Below are positions 35,201 to 42,453 of a stretch of DNA of 64,000 nucleotides, in pieces. Each line of letters opens with the position of its first letter. The stretch's first letter is position 1. The notes beneath the pieces are model-generated. The model saw nothing but the letters and a program-made list of their open reading frames with translations, was not told where the DNA came from and made no database searches. The stretch lies in the NCBI GenBank assembly GCA_018701215.1, contig JABIWH010000041.1:20624-84623 (forward strand), read 5' to 3'. The position numbers were made by a program, and so were the translations under genes. Source of the stretch: Rhodospirillaceae bacterium (GTDB taxonomy: Bacteria > Pseudomonadota > Alphaproteobacteria > GCA-2731375).

Positions 35201-36069
35201 TGGCCCTGGAAGTCGCCGGCTATGCCCTGCGCACATCCGACATTACGGTGGTGCGTAATCAGATGACCGCACTGCCCGGTGTCGTGGTTGACGCCGATCA
35301 GATCATTCAGGTCTTTACCAACCTGATGGTTAATGCCGAGCAGGCCCTGCGCGAAGTCGAAGGGCCGCGGCAGCTGACCATAACCACGCTGTTCCGCGCA
35401 CGGAGCAAAATGGTGGTGATAAAGATCAAGGATAACGGGCCGGGTATCCCGGACGATATTCGCCGGCGTATTTTCGAGCCATTTTTCACCACCAAGAAGG
35501 TCGGCGACGGGACCGGCATCGGCCTGGCCCTTTGCCATCGGATTTTGCAGTCCCACGGCGGCAAAATCAAACTTGAAAGCGCACCTGGCGCCGGCGCCTC
35601 TTTCGTCATGCGCCTGCCGGCCCAGTCCGGGACGCTTGCCGCCGACGAGACCCAGCAACAGGCCCCCGGCGCGGCGGCGCGGCTGGCGGTTCTGATCATT
35701 GATGATGAAGTCTTCGTCGCCGAATTACTGGCGGACATCCTACAATTGGACGGCCATGAAACAGTCATCGCCAGCAATGGCATGGAAGGCCTGGCGCTGC
35801 TGGAAAAGCAGCATTTTGACGTCATCCTGAGCGATTTGCGCATGCCTGAAATGGATGGCCCGGCTTTGTTCAGCCGGCTACAGGTTGAGAAACCACAATT
35901 CCTGAGCCGTATAGGTTTCCTTACCGGAGACACCTTGAGCAAGGATATGGAGGGTTTTTTGGGGGAAACCGGCCGGCCTTACATCGAAAAACCCATTACC
36001 CCCAGTGATGTGCGGGACCTGATGGCGCGGATCCTGTCCGATATAAAGATCGGAATTCAGGCGCCCTGA
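32206..36069 (+). CDS. Hybrid sensor histidine kinase with seven PAS domains and a C-terminal receiver
   Basis: A 1287-residue soluble hybrid kinase. PAS domains run from about residue 20 to 905 as alternating PAS and PAS_7-like units; homologous points recur at residues 286, 539 and 792, a 253-residue period. HisKA has phospho-acceptor His931 in VSHELNNPL, the ATPase domain shows DNGPGIP and GTGIGLAL, and the receiver (about 1160-1280) has Asp1210 in SDLRMPEMDG and Lys in EKPITPSD. There is no membrane segment, so it senses a cytoplasmic signal. AAGGGGC precedes the ATG. The next conventional gene is an OmpR-type response regulator, its likely partner through a phosphorelay; the relay may need a separate phosphotransfer protein not seen here. 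Confidence 0.95.
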   Translation: MTSVDGQTHGETSSEKDDGRRLALAVSQSTVIFYTATAGDDVPLSYISENVEALTGHTAANMLSSTAYRNRHINLDDLPGYLQTCQSLIAGGAGGSATCRYRFRLAEGEERWYRDDLSLSPGDGAMITGCMIDISAEMAAKESHQAEQRGHLQAYQDAVESIDGGFCVTDRNDRIIACNTMLASSTGFGPDHFIGQPRRRLVREILPKIEIFDGERTEQSPAWIDKIFDRISRPSGRGLELKMAAGFWVRATFAPTMEGGQIILITDINARKKLEREMRESAARFRLLVESHPLPVMLVDVKTGSVLYESPAASALLGHEWSPDLDFKVQDMYADPEERKQVVAELRRDGELRNRPIKQRREDGSLYWVSITSKLTVYEGREVHITSIVDITEEQERETALARAHETLEDAIESLSEGFALYDHDDRLVAFNSRYLEYNKSCADLIKPGMSWEDHVRTGAARDPYFDSDSEMELFIRNHKSDLRTGSARLGYEYTQSDGRWFQCSWQPTRQGGTVVTVTEISESKALERELRESVEHFRMLVESHPLPVILVDMETGRVLYESPAASAIFGREWSPEFNFKVQELYADPSERKKFVDDLRRTGELRNWPLRYKRQDGSLYWISLTSKLIMYEGREAHITSIVDLTEQQERENALALAHQLLEDAIEALSEGFALFDQDDRLVTFNSRFCEFNSQCQDILKPGTLFEDIIRTGMERGQYYGERAEIEQFLEGHMADHERGQARFGFDYRLASGNWFQYSSQPTRQGGIVVTLTDISKSREMQRALRESEASVRQILEGCPAPITVSRGHDSVILYESPASKNLFRRGGEDDNKVARDYWADKSDRDGIWRELQQAGLVQDRTIQFRDGGGHEFWASYSARLVENQGEQMIVSAILDLTEYRALEEEMVRQREVLHVSEKMVAMGELLASVSHELNNPLSVVVGQALLLQETTTDEAVAARAERIVSSADRCARIVKTFLAMARQQPRERSPVNVNDLIELALEVAGYALRTSDITVVRNQMTALPGVVVDADQIIQVFTNLMVNAEQALREVEGPRQLTITTLFRARSKMVVIKIKDNGPGIPDDIRRRIFEPFFTTKKVGDGTGIGLALCHRILQSHGGKIKLESAPGAGASFVMRLPAQSGTLAADETQQQAPGAAARLAVLIIDDEVFVAELLADILQLDGHETVIASNGMEGLALLEKQHFDVILSDLRMPEMDGPALFSRLQVEKPQFLSRIGFLTGDTLSKDMEGFLGETGRPYIEKPITPSDVRDLMARILSDIKIGIQAP
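33061..34819 (+). repeat. In-frame tandem PAS-PAS repeats inside the hybrid kinase
   Basis: Two nearly full units (from 33061 and 33820) and a third partial unit (from 34579) are spaced exactly 759 nt (253 codons) apart. Shared strings include LVESHPLP, YESPAASA, DGSLYW, DAIE, LSEGFAL and QPTRQGG. The region before residue 286 is a more diverged copy of the same two-domain module. Confidence 0.85.
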
Positions 36070-36093
36070 AACAATTGAAACAAAACAGGGCGC
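36061..36093 (+). terminator. Stem-loop at the end of the hybrid kinase gene
   Basis: GCGCCCTG and CAGGGCGC pair perfectly (8 bp) around a 17-nt A-rich loop that contains the direct-repeat element. The stop codon lies in the left arm. There is no T-run, so termination would be weak or factor-dependent. Confidence 0.4.
36067..36083 (+). promoter_or_regulatory. 17-bp tandem direct-repeat element, copy 1
   Basis: TGAAACAATTGAAACAA contains TGAAACAA twice, 9 bp apart. An exact copy lies at 37200-37216. This copy is about 300 bp before the response regulator gene. Tandem direct repeats are typical of OmpR/PhoB-type regulator sites, which is the inferred role. Confidence 0.5.
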
Positions 36094-36192
36094 AAACGGA
36101 CATCTAAATGACATTGAGCTCACACATTCTATCTCATGCATATTGCAGCGGCGCCAGTCTGGTGCTGGGGAAGAATGGAAAGGGCGTGGATC

Positions 36193-36342
36193 ATGTATAT
36201 TTCAACATTCAACGGCGCCATGCAGGCGGATGGACGGGGCGGTTATGCCTTCAAGAACATCGATCCATATTTGCAGGCCCACACTATGATCATGGCGTTC
36301 TGCCGCGATATGCTTGCGCGAATCTCATCGTGGCAGGCTTGA
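36193..36342 (+). CDS. Possible small protein, 49 aa
   Basis: A short reading frame (begins MYISTFNGAMQ, ends DMLARISSWQA) in the 315-bp gap between the hybrid kinase and the response regulator. An AAAGGGCG sequence precedes the ATG at usable distance. It has mixed composition with a moderately amphipathic C-terminal half. No family is recognised and it could be chance; the rest of the gap holds the stem-loop, the direct-repeat element and the SD of the next gene. Confidence 0.3.
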   Translation: MYISTFNGAMQADGRGGYAFKNIDPYLQAHTMIMAFCRDMLARISSWQA

Positions 36343-36384
36343 TCCCGCCGGTCGGCTGCTGGGGAACTTGTTGGGGAGAAAATG

Positions 36385-37101
36385 ATGAGTGAAATGGATC
36401 ATATCGTCGTGGTGGACGACGAACAGGATATCCGTGACACTCTGCAGGAGTATCTCGAACTGAAGCAATTCCGTGTCACTCCCGCCATGGGCGGCCTGGC
36501 ATTGCGGGAGATCGTGGCCTCTGGTGAAACGATCGACCTGATTATCCTGGATATCTCCATGCCCGGCGAAGACGGTCTCAGCCTGGCCCGCTATATTCGC
36601 GAAGGTTCCGACGTGCCGATCATCATGTTGACGGCCGTCAACGAAGTCATGGACAGGATCGTCGGCCTGGAGATGGGGGCCGATGATTACCTCTCGAAAC
36701 CGGTGGATATGCGCGAGTTGTTCGCCAGGGTGAAATCCATTCTGCGGCGAACCCGCTTGAATTCAGGCGGCGGCGATCTGGCCACGACGCCGAAACAACG
36801 GGTGCGCATGGGTAGTTGCCATCTGGATCTGGATGCTCATCAGTTGTTCGATAAGGACGGTTCGGAAATCGCCATCACGGCCATGGAGTACGATCTGCTG
36901 CGCGCCTTTGTTGAGCGGCCGAACCGGGTCTTGACGCGGGATCAGTTGCTGGAACTGGCCCACCATAAGAATTGGGAGCCCTATGACCGCTCCATCGATA
37001 TCCGTATCGCCCGTCTGCGGCGCAAGATCGAAACGGATCCAGCCAAACCGCAGGTGATAAAGACCGTACGCGGCATGGGCTACACCTACGCGCCAGCATA
37101 A
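36385..37101 (+). CDS. OmpR/PhoB-family response regulator
   Basis: A 238-residue regulator. The receiver (about 6-120) has the acidic pair VVDDE, phospho-acceptor Asp56 in LDISMPGEDG, Thr in MLTAVNE and Lys in LSKPVD; the C-terminal winged helix (about 140-235) has YDLLRAFVERPNRVLTRDQLLELA and the ending VIKTVRGMGYTYA. The second of two adjacent ATGs is chosen because GGGGAG then sits 6 nt upstream. It follows the hybrid kinase and precedes the diiron-globin-cyclase genes; an exact 17-bp direct-repeat element flanks it on both sides, a candidate binding site. A strong terminator follows. Confidence 0.95.
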   Translation: MSEMDHIVVVDDEQDIRDTLQEYLELKQFRVTPAMGGLALREIVASGETIDLIILDISMPGEDGLSLARYIREGSDVPIIMLTAVNEVMDRIVGLEMGADDYLSKPVDMRELFARVKSILRRTRLNSGGGDLATTPKQRVRMGSCHLDLDAHQLFDKDGSEIAITAMEYDLLRAFVERPNRVLTRDQLLELAHHKNWEPYDRSIDIRIARLRRKIETDPAKPQVIKTVRGMGYTYAPA

Positions 37102-37122
37102 CGGCATAGTTGTCAGCCTTGC

Positions 37123-37159
37123 AAGGCGCCCATTCGCGACAAGCGGCGGCGCCTTTTTT
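37123..37159 (+). terminator. Rho-independent terminator after the response regulator
   Basis: AAGGCGCC (37123-37130) pairs with GGCGCCTT (37148-37155) and is followed by a run of six T. It ends the kinase-regulator transcript and separates it from the diiron-globin-cyclase genes. Confidence 0.85.
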
Positions 37160-37199
37160 GTGCCCATCGGCCGTCCCTGTCGTGCTGAAAAAACAGCTT

Positions 37200-37216
37200 T
37201 GAAACAATTGAAACAA
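37200..37216 (+). promoter_or_regulatory. 17-bp tandem direct-repeat element, copy 2
   Basis: This is an exact copy of the element at 36067-36083, extended here by TT on the right. It lies 108 bp before the diiron protein gene and 41 bp after the terminator, in the position expected for an activator site of the downstream operon. Confidence 0.55.
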
Positions 37217-37323
37217 TTCATCGCCAGGACTGACATGAAACAGATACCGCCGGTCTTTAGGTAAGGGTCGGTTAGCGGCAGCACGGGGTACGCCGCGGGG
37301 ACGGGGAAATTCGGAGAGACGCA

Positions 37324-38238
37324 ATGTATCACCACAAATTCAGCTACGAAGCGTGCCTGCAGGCATCCGAGCGGGTGACCTGGCGGATCGAAGACATCAT
37401 CGGCGGCCAACGGCAGTTGGACTTTAGCAAACCGTTCATGCCCGAGGCTTTGGCCAGGGTTGAACCTTTAACGTTTTTGACCCATGCCGAGCAGCGTATC
37501 CTTAATCAGATCAGGGGCTATGGCTATCTCTACACATTCGCCTTGGTGGAAGAATTCATCGTGCCCTTCATCATGGATCAGCTGCGCGGCAGCGTCCACG
37601 ATGACGATGTGGCGACCCGGGCATTGTTGGGTTTCGCCAGCGAGGAAGCCAAGCATATCCAGCTGTTCAACACTTTCTGTGCCGCCTTCCGGCGTGATTT
37701 TGGCAGCCAATGCGCCACCATCGACCCGGCCGCGGAGATCGCCGATACGATTCTGGAGCATCACCCCCTGGCGGTTGCGCTGGTGATCCTGCAGACGGAA
37801 TGGATGACCCAGGACCATTATGTTGAGAGCGTCAAGGACGAGCAGGATCTGGATCCGGTTTTCAAGGACATGTTGAAGCATCACTGGCTGGACGAAGCCC
37901 AACATGCCAAGATGGATACCTTGATGATTGATACCCTGTTGGCACATTGTGACGCGGACAGCGTGCGCGATGGCATCGAAGACTATTTCGCCATCTCCGG
38001 ATTTTTAGACGCTGGTCTGATGCGGCAAGTACGGTACGATTGCGATAGTTTTGAAACAGCGACGGGGCGATCCCTGAGCGGGGTTGAGCGCCAGGCTTTC
38101 ATCGCCAACCAAAGCCAGGCGTTGCGCTACACCTATATGGGCTCCGGCATGCGGCATCCGAACTTTTTATCCGTTGTAAAAGGTATTTCACCTGAAACTC
38201 ATCATCGGATAGAAGAACTGATACCGGCATTCTGTTGA
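37324..38238 (+). CDS. AurF-like ferritin-fold diiron protein
   Basis: A 304-residue helical protein with a carboxylate-bridged diiron site: Glu76/Glu77 in VEEFIVPF, Glu108-x-x-His111 in SEEAKH, Glu159 in QTEWMTQDH and Glu191-x-x-His194 in DEAQH. This layout resembles the AurF/p-aminobenzoate N-oxygenase-type family of diiron oxygenases; the native substrate is unknown. GGAG precedes the ATG by 7 nt. It is the first of three rightward genes (diiron protein, truncated haemoglobin, adenylate cyclase) separated by 30-50 nt and probably co-transcribed. A role in O2- or NO-linked chemistry is inferred. Confidence 0.85.
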   Translation: MYHHKFSYEACLQASERVTWRIEDIIGGQRQLDFSKPFMPEALARVEPLTFLTHAEQRILNQIRGYGYLYTFALVEEFIVPFIMDQLRGSVHDDDVATRALLGFASEEAKHIQLFNTFCAAFRRDFGSQCATIDPAAEIADTILEHHPLAVALVILQTEWMTQDHYVESVKDEQDLDPVFKDMLKHHWLDEAQHAKMDTLMIDTLLAHCDADSVRDGIEDYFAISGFLDAGLMRQVRYDCDSFETATGRSLSGVERQAFIANQSQALRYTYMGSGMRHPNFLSVVKGISPETHHRIEELIPAFC

Positions 38239-38271
38239 CCTGGGCTGGCTTCATCATTGAAGGATAACGCA

Positions 38272-38631
38272 ATGGCTAAATCTACATTTGAACGTTATGG
38301 CGGCTTCGCCGCGATCTCCAAGGTCGTCAGTGCCTTTTACGACAAGGTTCTCGATTCGCCCGAGTTGAGCAAATATTTCGAAACCATCGACATGCGGCGG
38401 CAAATCGATCACCAGACCAAGTTCATGGCTTCGTTGATGGGGGGGCCGGCCAGTTTTACCAATCAGGAACTGGAACGGGCCCACGCCCGCTATTCGATTA
38501 CCCGCGCGGAATTCGACGAGATGTTGGAGCTGCTAAAGGAAAGCCTGGAAGATTTCGACTTCGAGGACGACGATGTCACGGAGGTCGTCCAAAACTTCAG
38601 CAGCCGGGCCAACTTCGTCATACACAGTTAG
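38272..38631 (+). CDS. Truncated haemoglobin (group 1-like globin)
   Basis: A 119-residue globin. The N-terminal FERYGG begins the 2-on-2 fold, Phe22-Tyr23 is the B9-B10 pair that stabilises bound O2, KFMASLMGGP is the E-helix region, and proximal (F8) His71 lies in ERAHARY. Truncated globins bind O2 or NO and act in NO detoxification or gas delivery. The start at 38272 follows GAAGGA at 7 nt. It is sandwiched between a diiron enzyme and an adenylate cyclase and could supply or sense gas for either. Confidence 0.88.
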   Translation: MAKSTFERYGGFAAISKVVSAFYDKVLDSPELSKYFETIDMRRQIDHQTKFMASLMGGPASFTNQELERAHARYSITRAEFDEMLELLKESLEDFDFEDDDVTEVVQNFSSRANFVIHS

Positions 38632-38678
38632 GGTCTAGGATAGCGTGATTATCCAGTACCGTCATGGGAGATGCGAAA

Positions 38679-39791
38679 ATGACTGAAGCTACTGCAGGCG
38701 CGCAGCTGGAGGCGGCGTTGCCCGGTGTTCTGCCGCAAGAAGATCTGGATAATGTGTTGCGCGCCCTGGACACCGGCGTGGCGGTCGCCGCCATCGCCGA
38801 TTGGCGTATCGTTTTTGAAAATGGAAAATTTTTCCAATGGTGCCCACCCCAGGGGGATGCCGATGCTCCGCTGGATCAACGCATGGAAGGCTTCAAGGCC
38901 GACCGGGCCCGCGACCGCATAAGCAAAAAGCGGGTCTACCGCCAGGAAATTGAACACCGTGAAGGCGCGCGCTCAACCTGGTTGGAGATCAGCCTGCGCG
39001 CCTATGATGAAGACGGGCTTTATGCGTTGATCGAATGCCGGGACATGACGGCCCAGAAACGGGCGGAGTATATGCTGGAATCCTATTCCGAAGTCAGCGA
39101 GCGCAATACCCGCGAGCTGCAAAAGGAAAAGGACCGGGTTGAGCGGCTATTGCTGAACATCATGCCGCGCTCGGTTTACGAAGAGATGAAGGATTACGGC
39201 ACCGTTACGCCGAGACGCTATGACAGTGCAACGATCCTGCTGCTGGATTTCGTCGACTTTACGGAGATGGCGATCAGCCGGGAGCCGGGCGAGCTGGTTG
39301 CCGAGCTGAATGATATCTTTTCGGCCTTCGATAGGATCGTGGAGATGTTCGGCTGCGAGCGCATCAAGACCATGGGCGATGCCTATATGGCGGTCGCTGG
39401 CATCCCCGAGGCCAGCCCCGATCACGCCGCCGACATGGCGCGGGTCGCCCTGCGTCTGCGCCGCTATCTGGACCGGCGCAATGCCGCCCATACGCGGACC
39501 TGGGATTGCCGTATCGGCATCGCCACCGGGCCGGTGATCGGCTCCATCGTCGGCATTCAGAAGTATGTCTATGACATTTTCGGTCCCGGCGTGAACCTGG
39601 CCGCGCGCATGGAGGGCATGTCCGAGCCCATGCGGATTACCTTGTCGTCCGAGACCTACGATTTGATCAAGAACGATTTCATTTTCGAGGAGCAAGGCTT
39701 CCGCGAGGTCAAGGGTTTCGGCGAGATAGAAATGTTCTTCCTGGAAGGTGAAAGAGAACGCACCTCCATCCGCCGGGAAAACCTCATATAG
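38679..39791 (+). CDS. PAS-linked class III adenylate cyclase
   Basis: A 370-residue soluble cyclase. Residues about 25-125 look like a PAS domain ending in RDMTAQKRAEYM, 130-160 is a coiled-coil signalling helix, and 180-350 is the catalytic domain. Metal ligands are Asp190 (LLLDFVDFTEM) and Asp234 (MGDAYM); Lys230 and Asp299 are the adenine-specifying pair, and Asn306 and Arg310 the transition-state pair, so the product should be cAMP rather than cGMP. The chosen ATG has GGGAG 8 nt upstream. It ends the diiron-globin operon, with a stem-loop after the stop. Confidence 0.92.
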   Translation: MTEATAGAQLEAALPGVLPQEDLDNVLRALDTGVAVAAIADWRIVFENGKFFQWCPPQGDADAPLDQRMEGFKADRARDRISKKRVYRQEIEHREGARSTWLEISLRAYDEDGLYALIECRDMTAQKRAEYMLESYSEVSERNTRELQKEKDRVERLLLNIMPRSVYEEMKDYGTVTPRRYDSATILLLDFVDFTEMAISREPGELVAELNDIFSAFDRIVEMFGCERIKTMGDAYMAVAGIPEASPDHAADMARVALRLRRYLDRRNAAHTRTWDCRIGIATGPVIGSIVGIQKYVYDIFGPGVNLAARMEGMSEPMRITLSSETYDLIKNDFIFEEQGFREVKGFGEIEMFFLEGERERTSIRRENLI

Positions 39792-39808
39792 CCACAGGGA
39801 ATTTCCGA

Positions 39809-39834
39809 GCCCGTGGCGAGGCTGCCACGGGCTT
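39809..39834. terminator. Stem-loop between convergent genes
   Basis: AGCCCGTGGC and GCCACGGGCT form a perfect 10-bp stem with a 6-nt loop, placed between the convergent cyclase and CobW-type genes. It has no T-run on either strand; its position suggests a bidirectional transcript end. Confidence 0.5.
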
Positions 39835-39848
39835 GGCGACCAGCCTGA

Positions 39849-40784
39849 TCACTGACGGTTCTGCAAAAGAGAGCCTCTTAGCCATTTTGGGTCAATGTCC
39901 GGATCGGTTCCAATCACAACAATCCGAGACGCCGGCGTCTCTCCATTCCATGCTGGGCCTTGTTCCAAGCTGTAGCGGCGCCCAACCAATTGCAGGATAT
40001 GGGCATGACCCGGATCATCGTCGAGGTAGACTAAGCCCTTGGCCCGCAACACACCGGCGGGCCATGCCTTGATCCGGGCCGCCAGGCATTCCCGATCAAA
40101 GGGGCCGGAAAATTGAAATGATGCCGTGCGGTAAATGTCATGCGCCGCCAAATCGTCATATTGCCGGCTGCTGAATGATCCTTGGCCCAATAAGACAGCC
40201 GCCGGCAAATCGCCGAAACTGGCCGCGAGCAGCCGTGTGCCCGGGGCCTGTTGCCTCAGCCAATGACGCACGGCCGTCTGTTGTTCTTCCGCCAGCAAAT
40301 CCGTCTTGTGCAAAACCAGAAGGTCGGCGGCCGCCAATTGCTGGCGCACCGTGGCGGCGACGAATTTGTCGTCCGCCCGGGCCCGCACGCTCTCGCCATC
40401 AACCACGGTGACGATGCCATCCAGGCGCAGGCCCGGCCAGCCCTGGCCATACATGGCGATCTTGGCCGGGTTGGCGACGCCGCTGGCTTCAATCACGATT
40501 TGATCCGGTGCCGCCGGCATGGCCAGTACCTTGTCCAGGGCATCACCCAGGGCATCGGCGATGGTGCAGCAGACACAGCCATTGGCGAGGCTGATGGTAT
40601 CGCCGTCATGGGCGGCAATCAGCTTGGCGTCGATATCAATAGCGCCGAAATCATTGACCAGAACCGCCAGGCGCCGGCCATGACCGCCCGCCAACAGATG
40701 ATTGATCAGGGTGGTCTTGCCGGCGCCCAGATAGCCGCCGATAACGGTGACGGGTATGCGGGCGGCCGTGGAGGGCATGCTCAC
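39849..40784 (-). CDS. CobW/COG0523 family metal-chaperone GTPase
   Basis: A 311-residue G3E GTPase. The Walker A GGYLGAGKTT, the metal-binding GCVCCT (CxCC), the Walker B-like IVIEASGVANP and the guanine-specificity motif HKTD are present, and the C-terminal CobW domain contains VYLDDDPG. Family members load Zn, Co or other metals into client enzymes using GTP. It begins with GTG overlapping the stop of the amidohydrolase gene by 4 nt; that metal-dependent enzyme is the obvious candidate client. An in-frame ATG two codons on is an alternative start. Confidence 0.92.
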   Translation of the reverse strand: MSMPSTAARIPVTVIGGYLGAGKTTLINHLLAGGHGRRLAVLVNDFGAIDIDAKLIAAHDGDTISLANGCVCCTIADALGDALDKVLAMPAAPDQIVIEASGVANPAKIAMYGQGWPGLRLDGIVTVVDGESVRARADDKFVAATVRQQLAAADLLVLHKTDLLAEEQQTAVRHWLRQQAPGTRLLAASFGDLPAAVLLGQGSFSSRQYDDLAAHDIYRTASFQFSGPFDRECLAARIKAWPAGVLRAKGLVYLDDDPGHAHILQLVGRRYSLEQGPAWNGETPASRIVVIGTDPDIDPKWLRGSLLQNRQ

Positions 40785-42436
40785 TTAAGCGGCTTGATCG
40801 GGAAGGGGCGCCCCTCGAACACCGTGCCCCAGATTGGTATTTCACGCAGGTTTTCCGCACCCACTTCATAAGGGTCTTGTTGCAGAATGGTGAAGTCGGC
40901 CTTCTTGCCGGCCCGGATGGAGCCGATCTCGTGCTCAAGTCCAAGGACATAGGCCGCCTCGGTGGTAATCGCCCGCATCGCCTGGTCCAGGCTCAGGCGT
41001 TCCTCCGCTCCCATGACATGGCCGGCTTCGCTGATCCTGGTGGCCGCAACCCAGGCGCTGTTCAGGGGCAGGGCTGGCGCCATGGTAAAATCCGTATGCA
41101 CCGCCGTCGGCACATTGTGGCGGGCCAGGGTGCCCAGGCGGGACATTTGCGAGGCCCGCTCGTGGCCCAGTTTGTGCTTCCAATAGGCATCGCCCAGCTC
41201 GTGCACATAGTAGATGTTGACCGAGGCACAGGCGCCCAAATCAGCCATGCGGCGAACCTGTTCGGGGGTTGAGACGCCGAAATGCTCGATGGTGAAGCGA
41301 TGATTGAACCTTGGCCGCTCCCACTGCAGTTTTTCCAAGGTATCCAGGGCCAGCTCCACGCCAAGATCGCCGGAACAATGCACGTGAATGCGGAACCCTT
41401 CGTTCCAGAAGGTCCGCGCCACTTCTTCGAAGGTTTCGGGCGGGGTCATCCATTCGCCATGATGCGCGTCAATGGCACCGGGCGGGCCCAGCTGCATCAA
41501 ACCGGCGTAAAAGCCACCGTCGGCGAATAACTTCACGTGGTCATAAAACCGCAGCCGGTGGGTATTGCGTTCACGCAGGCCCACGGCGCGGTCGATCAGC
41601 TTGGCGCCTTCCTTTTTGCCGCCGCCCAAAGGCATGGCGGGTGGGATCATTTGCACCCGGAACGGCGTGTCGTCCCGTTCCAAAGCCTTGACCAGGGCGG
41701 GCCATTCCATTTCCAGATCGAACATGCCCGCCGCCATATCGCCGATTGTCGTGTGGCCGCCGTGATGGACCACCTGGCGCAAACGCTCCAGTCCATCGGC
41801 GAAACGCTTGGGCGCCAGGGTGAATTTGTTGAAATAGCGAAATGCCAGGGATAGCCCGGTCTCGAAAAACCGCCCCTCCGCCATGTTGACCTGGGGGTGG
41901 CGTTCGCCTTCCGCCTCGTCCAGACCCATCCACTCCACCGTCGCGTCGTTGACCACCAGGGTATGGAAGCCGCGGTGCCAGACGATCACGGGCCGTGTGG
42001 TGGAGATGCCGTTCAGGGTCTGGCGGTACACCTCGCCGTGCCAGATTGGATGATGACCCCAGGCAAACAGCGGCTCGTCCGGGTCCTCCATCTCCAGGTC
42101 GATCGCTTTCAGGCGGTCGAGGAATTCGTTGTGGCCCCGCGTGCTGGGCACATCCTGCCAGGGCAGCTTCCATTCCAGGGCCGTGGTGAAATGCATGGGC
42201 AGCAACAGCGCCGCCATGGAAGGATGCAGATGCGGGTCGATAAAGCCCGGCATGATGACATGCTCGGCAAAGCGGTCGTCGATGGTATGGGGGTGAGCCT
42301 GTAGCCAGGGTTGCATGGATTCCAGGCTGCCGACTTCGATGATCTGATCACCACGCACGGCCACGGCGGTGGCGAGCGGCAGGGACGGCTCCATTGTCCG
42401 CACTGCGCGCGCGGTATAGACGGTGATTTCTTCCAT
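40781..42436 (-). CDS. YtcJ-like metal-dependent amidohydrolase
   Basis: A 551-residue amidohydrolase 3 family enzyme. The metal motif PGFIDPHLHPSM is near residue 60, the family's central His residues are in HVHCSGDLG and TIEHFG, and the C-terminal metal Asp is in AVHTDFTMAP. The C-terminal beta sandwich ends IRAGKKADFTILQQDP. GGAGGAG sits before ATG 42436; upstream in-frame codons run into the MFS gene. It overlaps the CobW gene by 4 nt and follows an MFS exporter gene by 17 nt. The substrate is unknown. Confidence 0.9.
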   Translation of the reverse strand: MEEITVYTARAVRTMEPSLPLATAVAVRGDQIIEVGSLESMQPWLQAHPHTIDDRFAEHVIMPGFIDPHLHPSMAALLLPMHFTTALEWKLPWQDVPSTRGHNEFLDRLKAIDLEMEDPDEPLFAWGHHPIWHGEVYRQTLNGISTTRPVIVWHRGFHTLVVNDATVEWMGLDEAEGERHPQVNMAEGRFFETGLSLAFRYFNKFTLAPKRFADGLERLRQVVHHGGHTTIGDMAAGMFDLEMEWPALVKALERDDTPFRVQMIPPAMPLGGGKKEGAKLIDRAVGLRERNTHRLRFYDHVKLFADGGFYAGLMQLGPPGAIDAHHGEWMTPPETFEEVARTFWNEGFRIHVHCSGDLGVELALDTLEKLQWERPRFNHRFTIEHFGVSTPEQVRRMADLGACASVNIYYVHELGDAYWKHKLGHERASQMSRLGTLARHNVPTAVHTDFTMAPALPLNSAWVAATRISEAGHVMGAEERLSLDQAMRAITTEAAYVLGLEHEIGSIRAGKKADFTILQQDPYEVGAENLREIPIWGTVFEGRPFPIKPLK

Positions 42437-42453
42437 ACTCTCCTCCAACAAGA

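Noticed and set aside
37484..37786. Ser/Trp-rich frame overlapping the diiron gene
   Set aside because: It is a frame-shifted reading of the diiron gene; the in-frame product has intact ExxH motifs.
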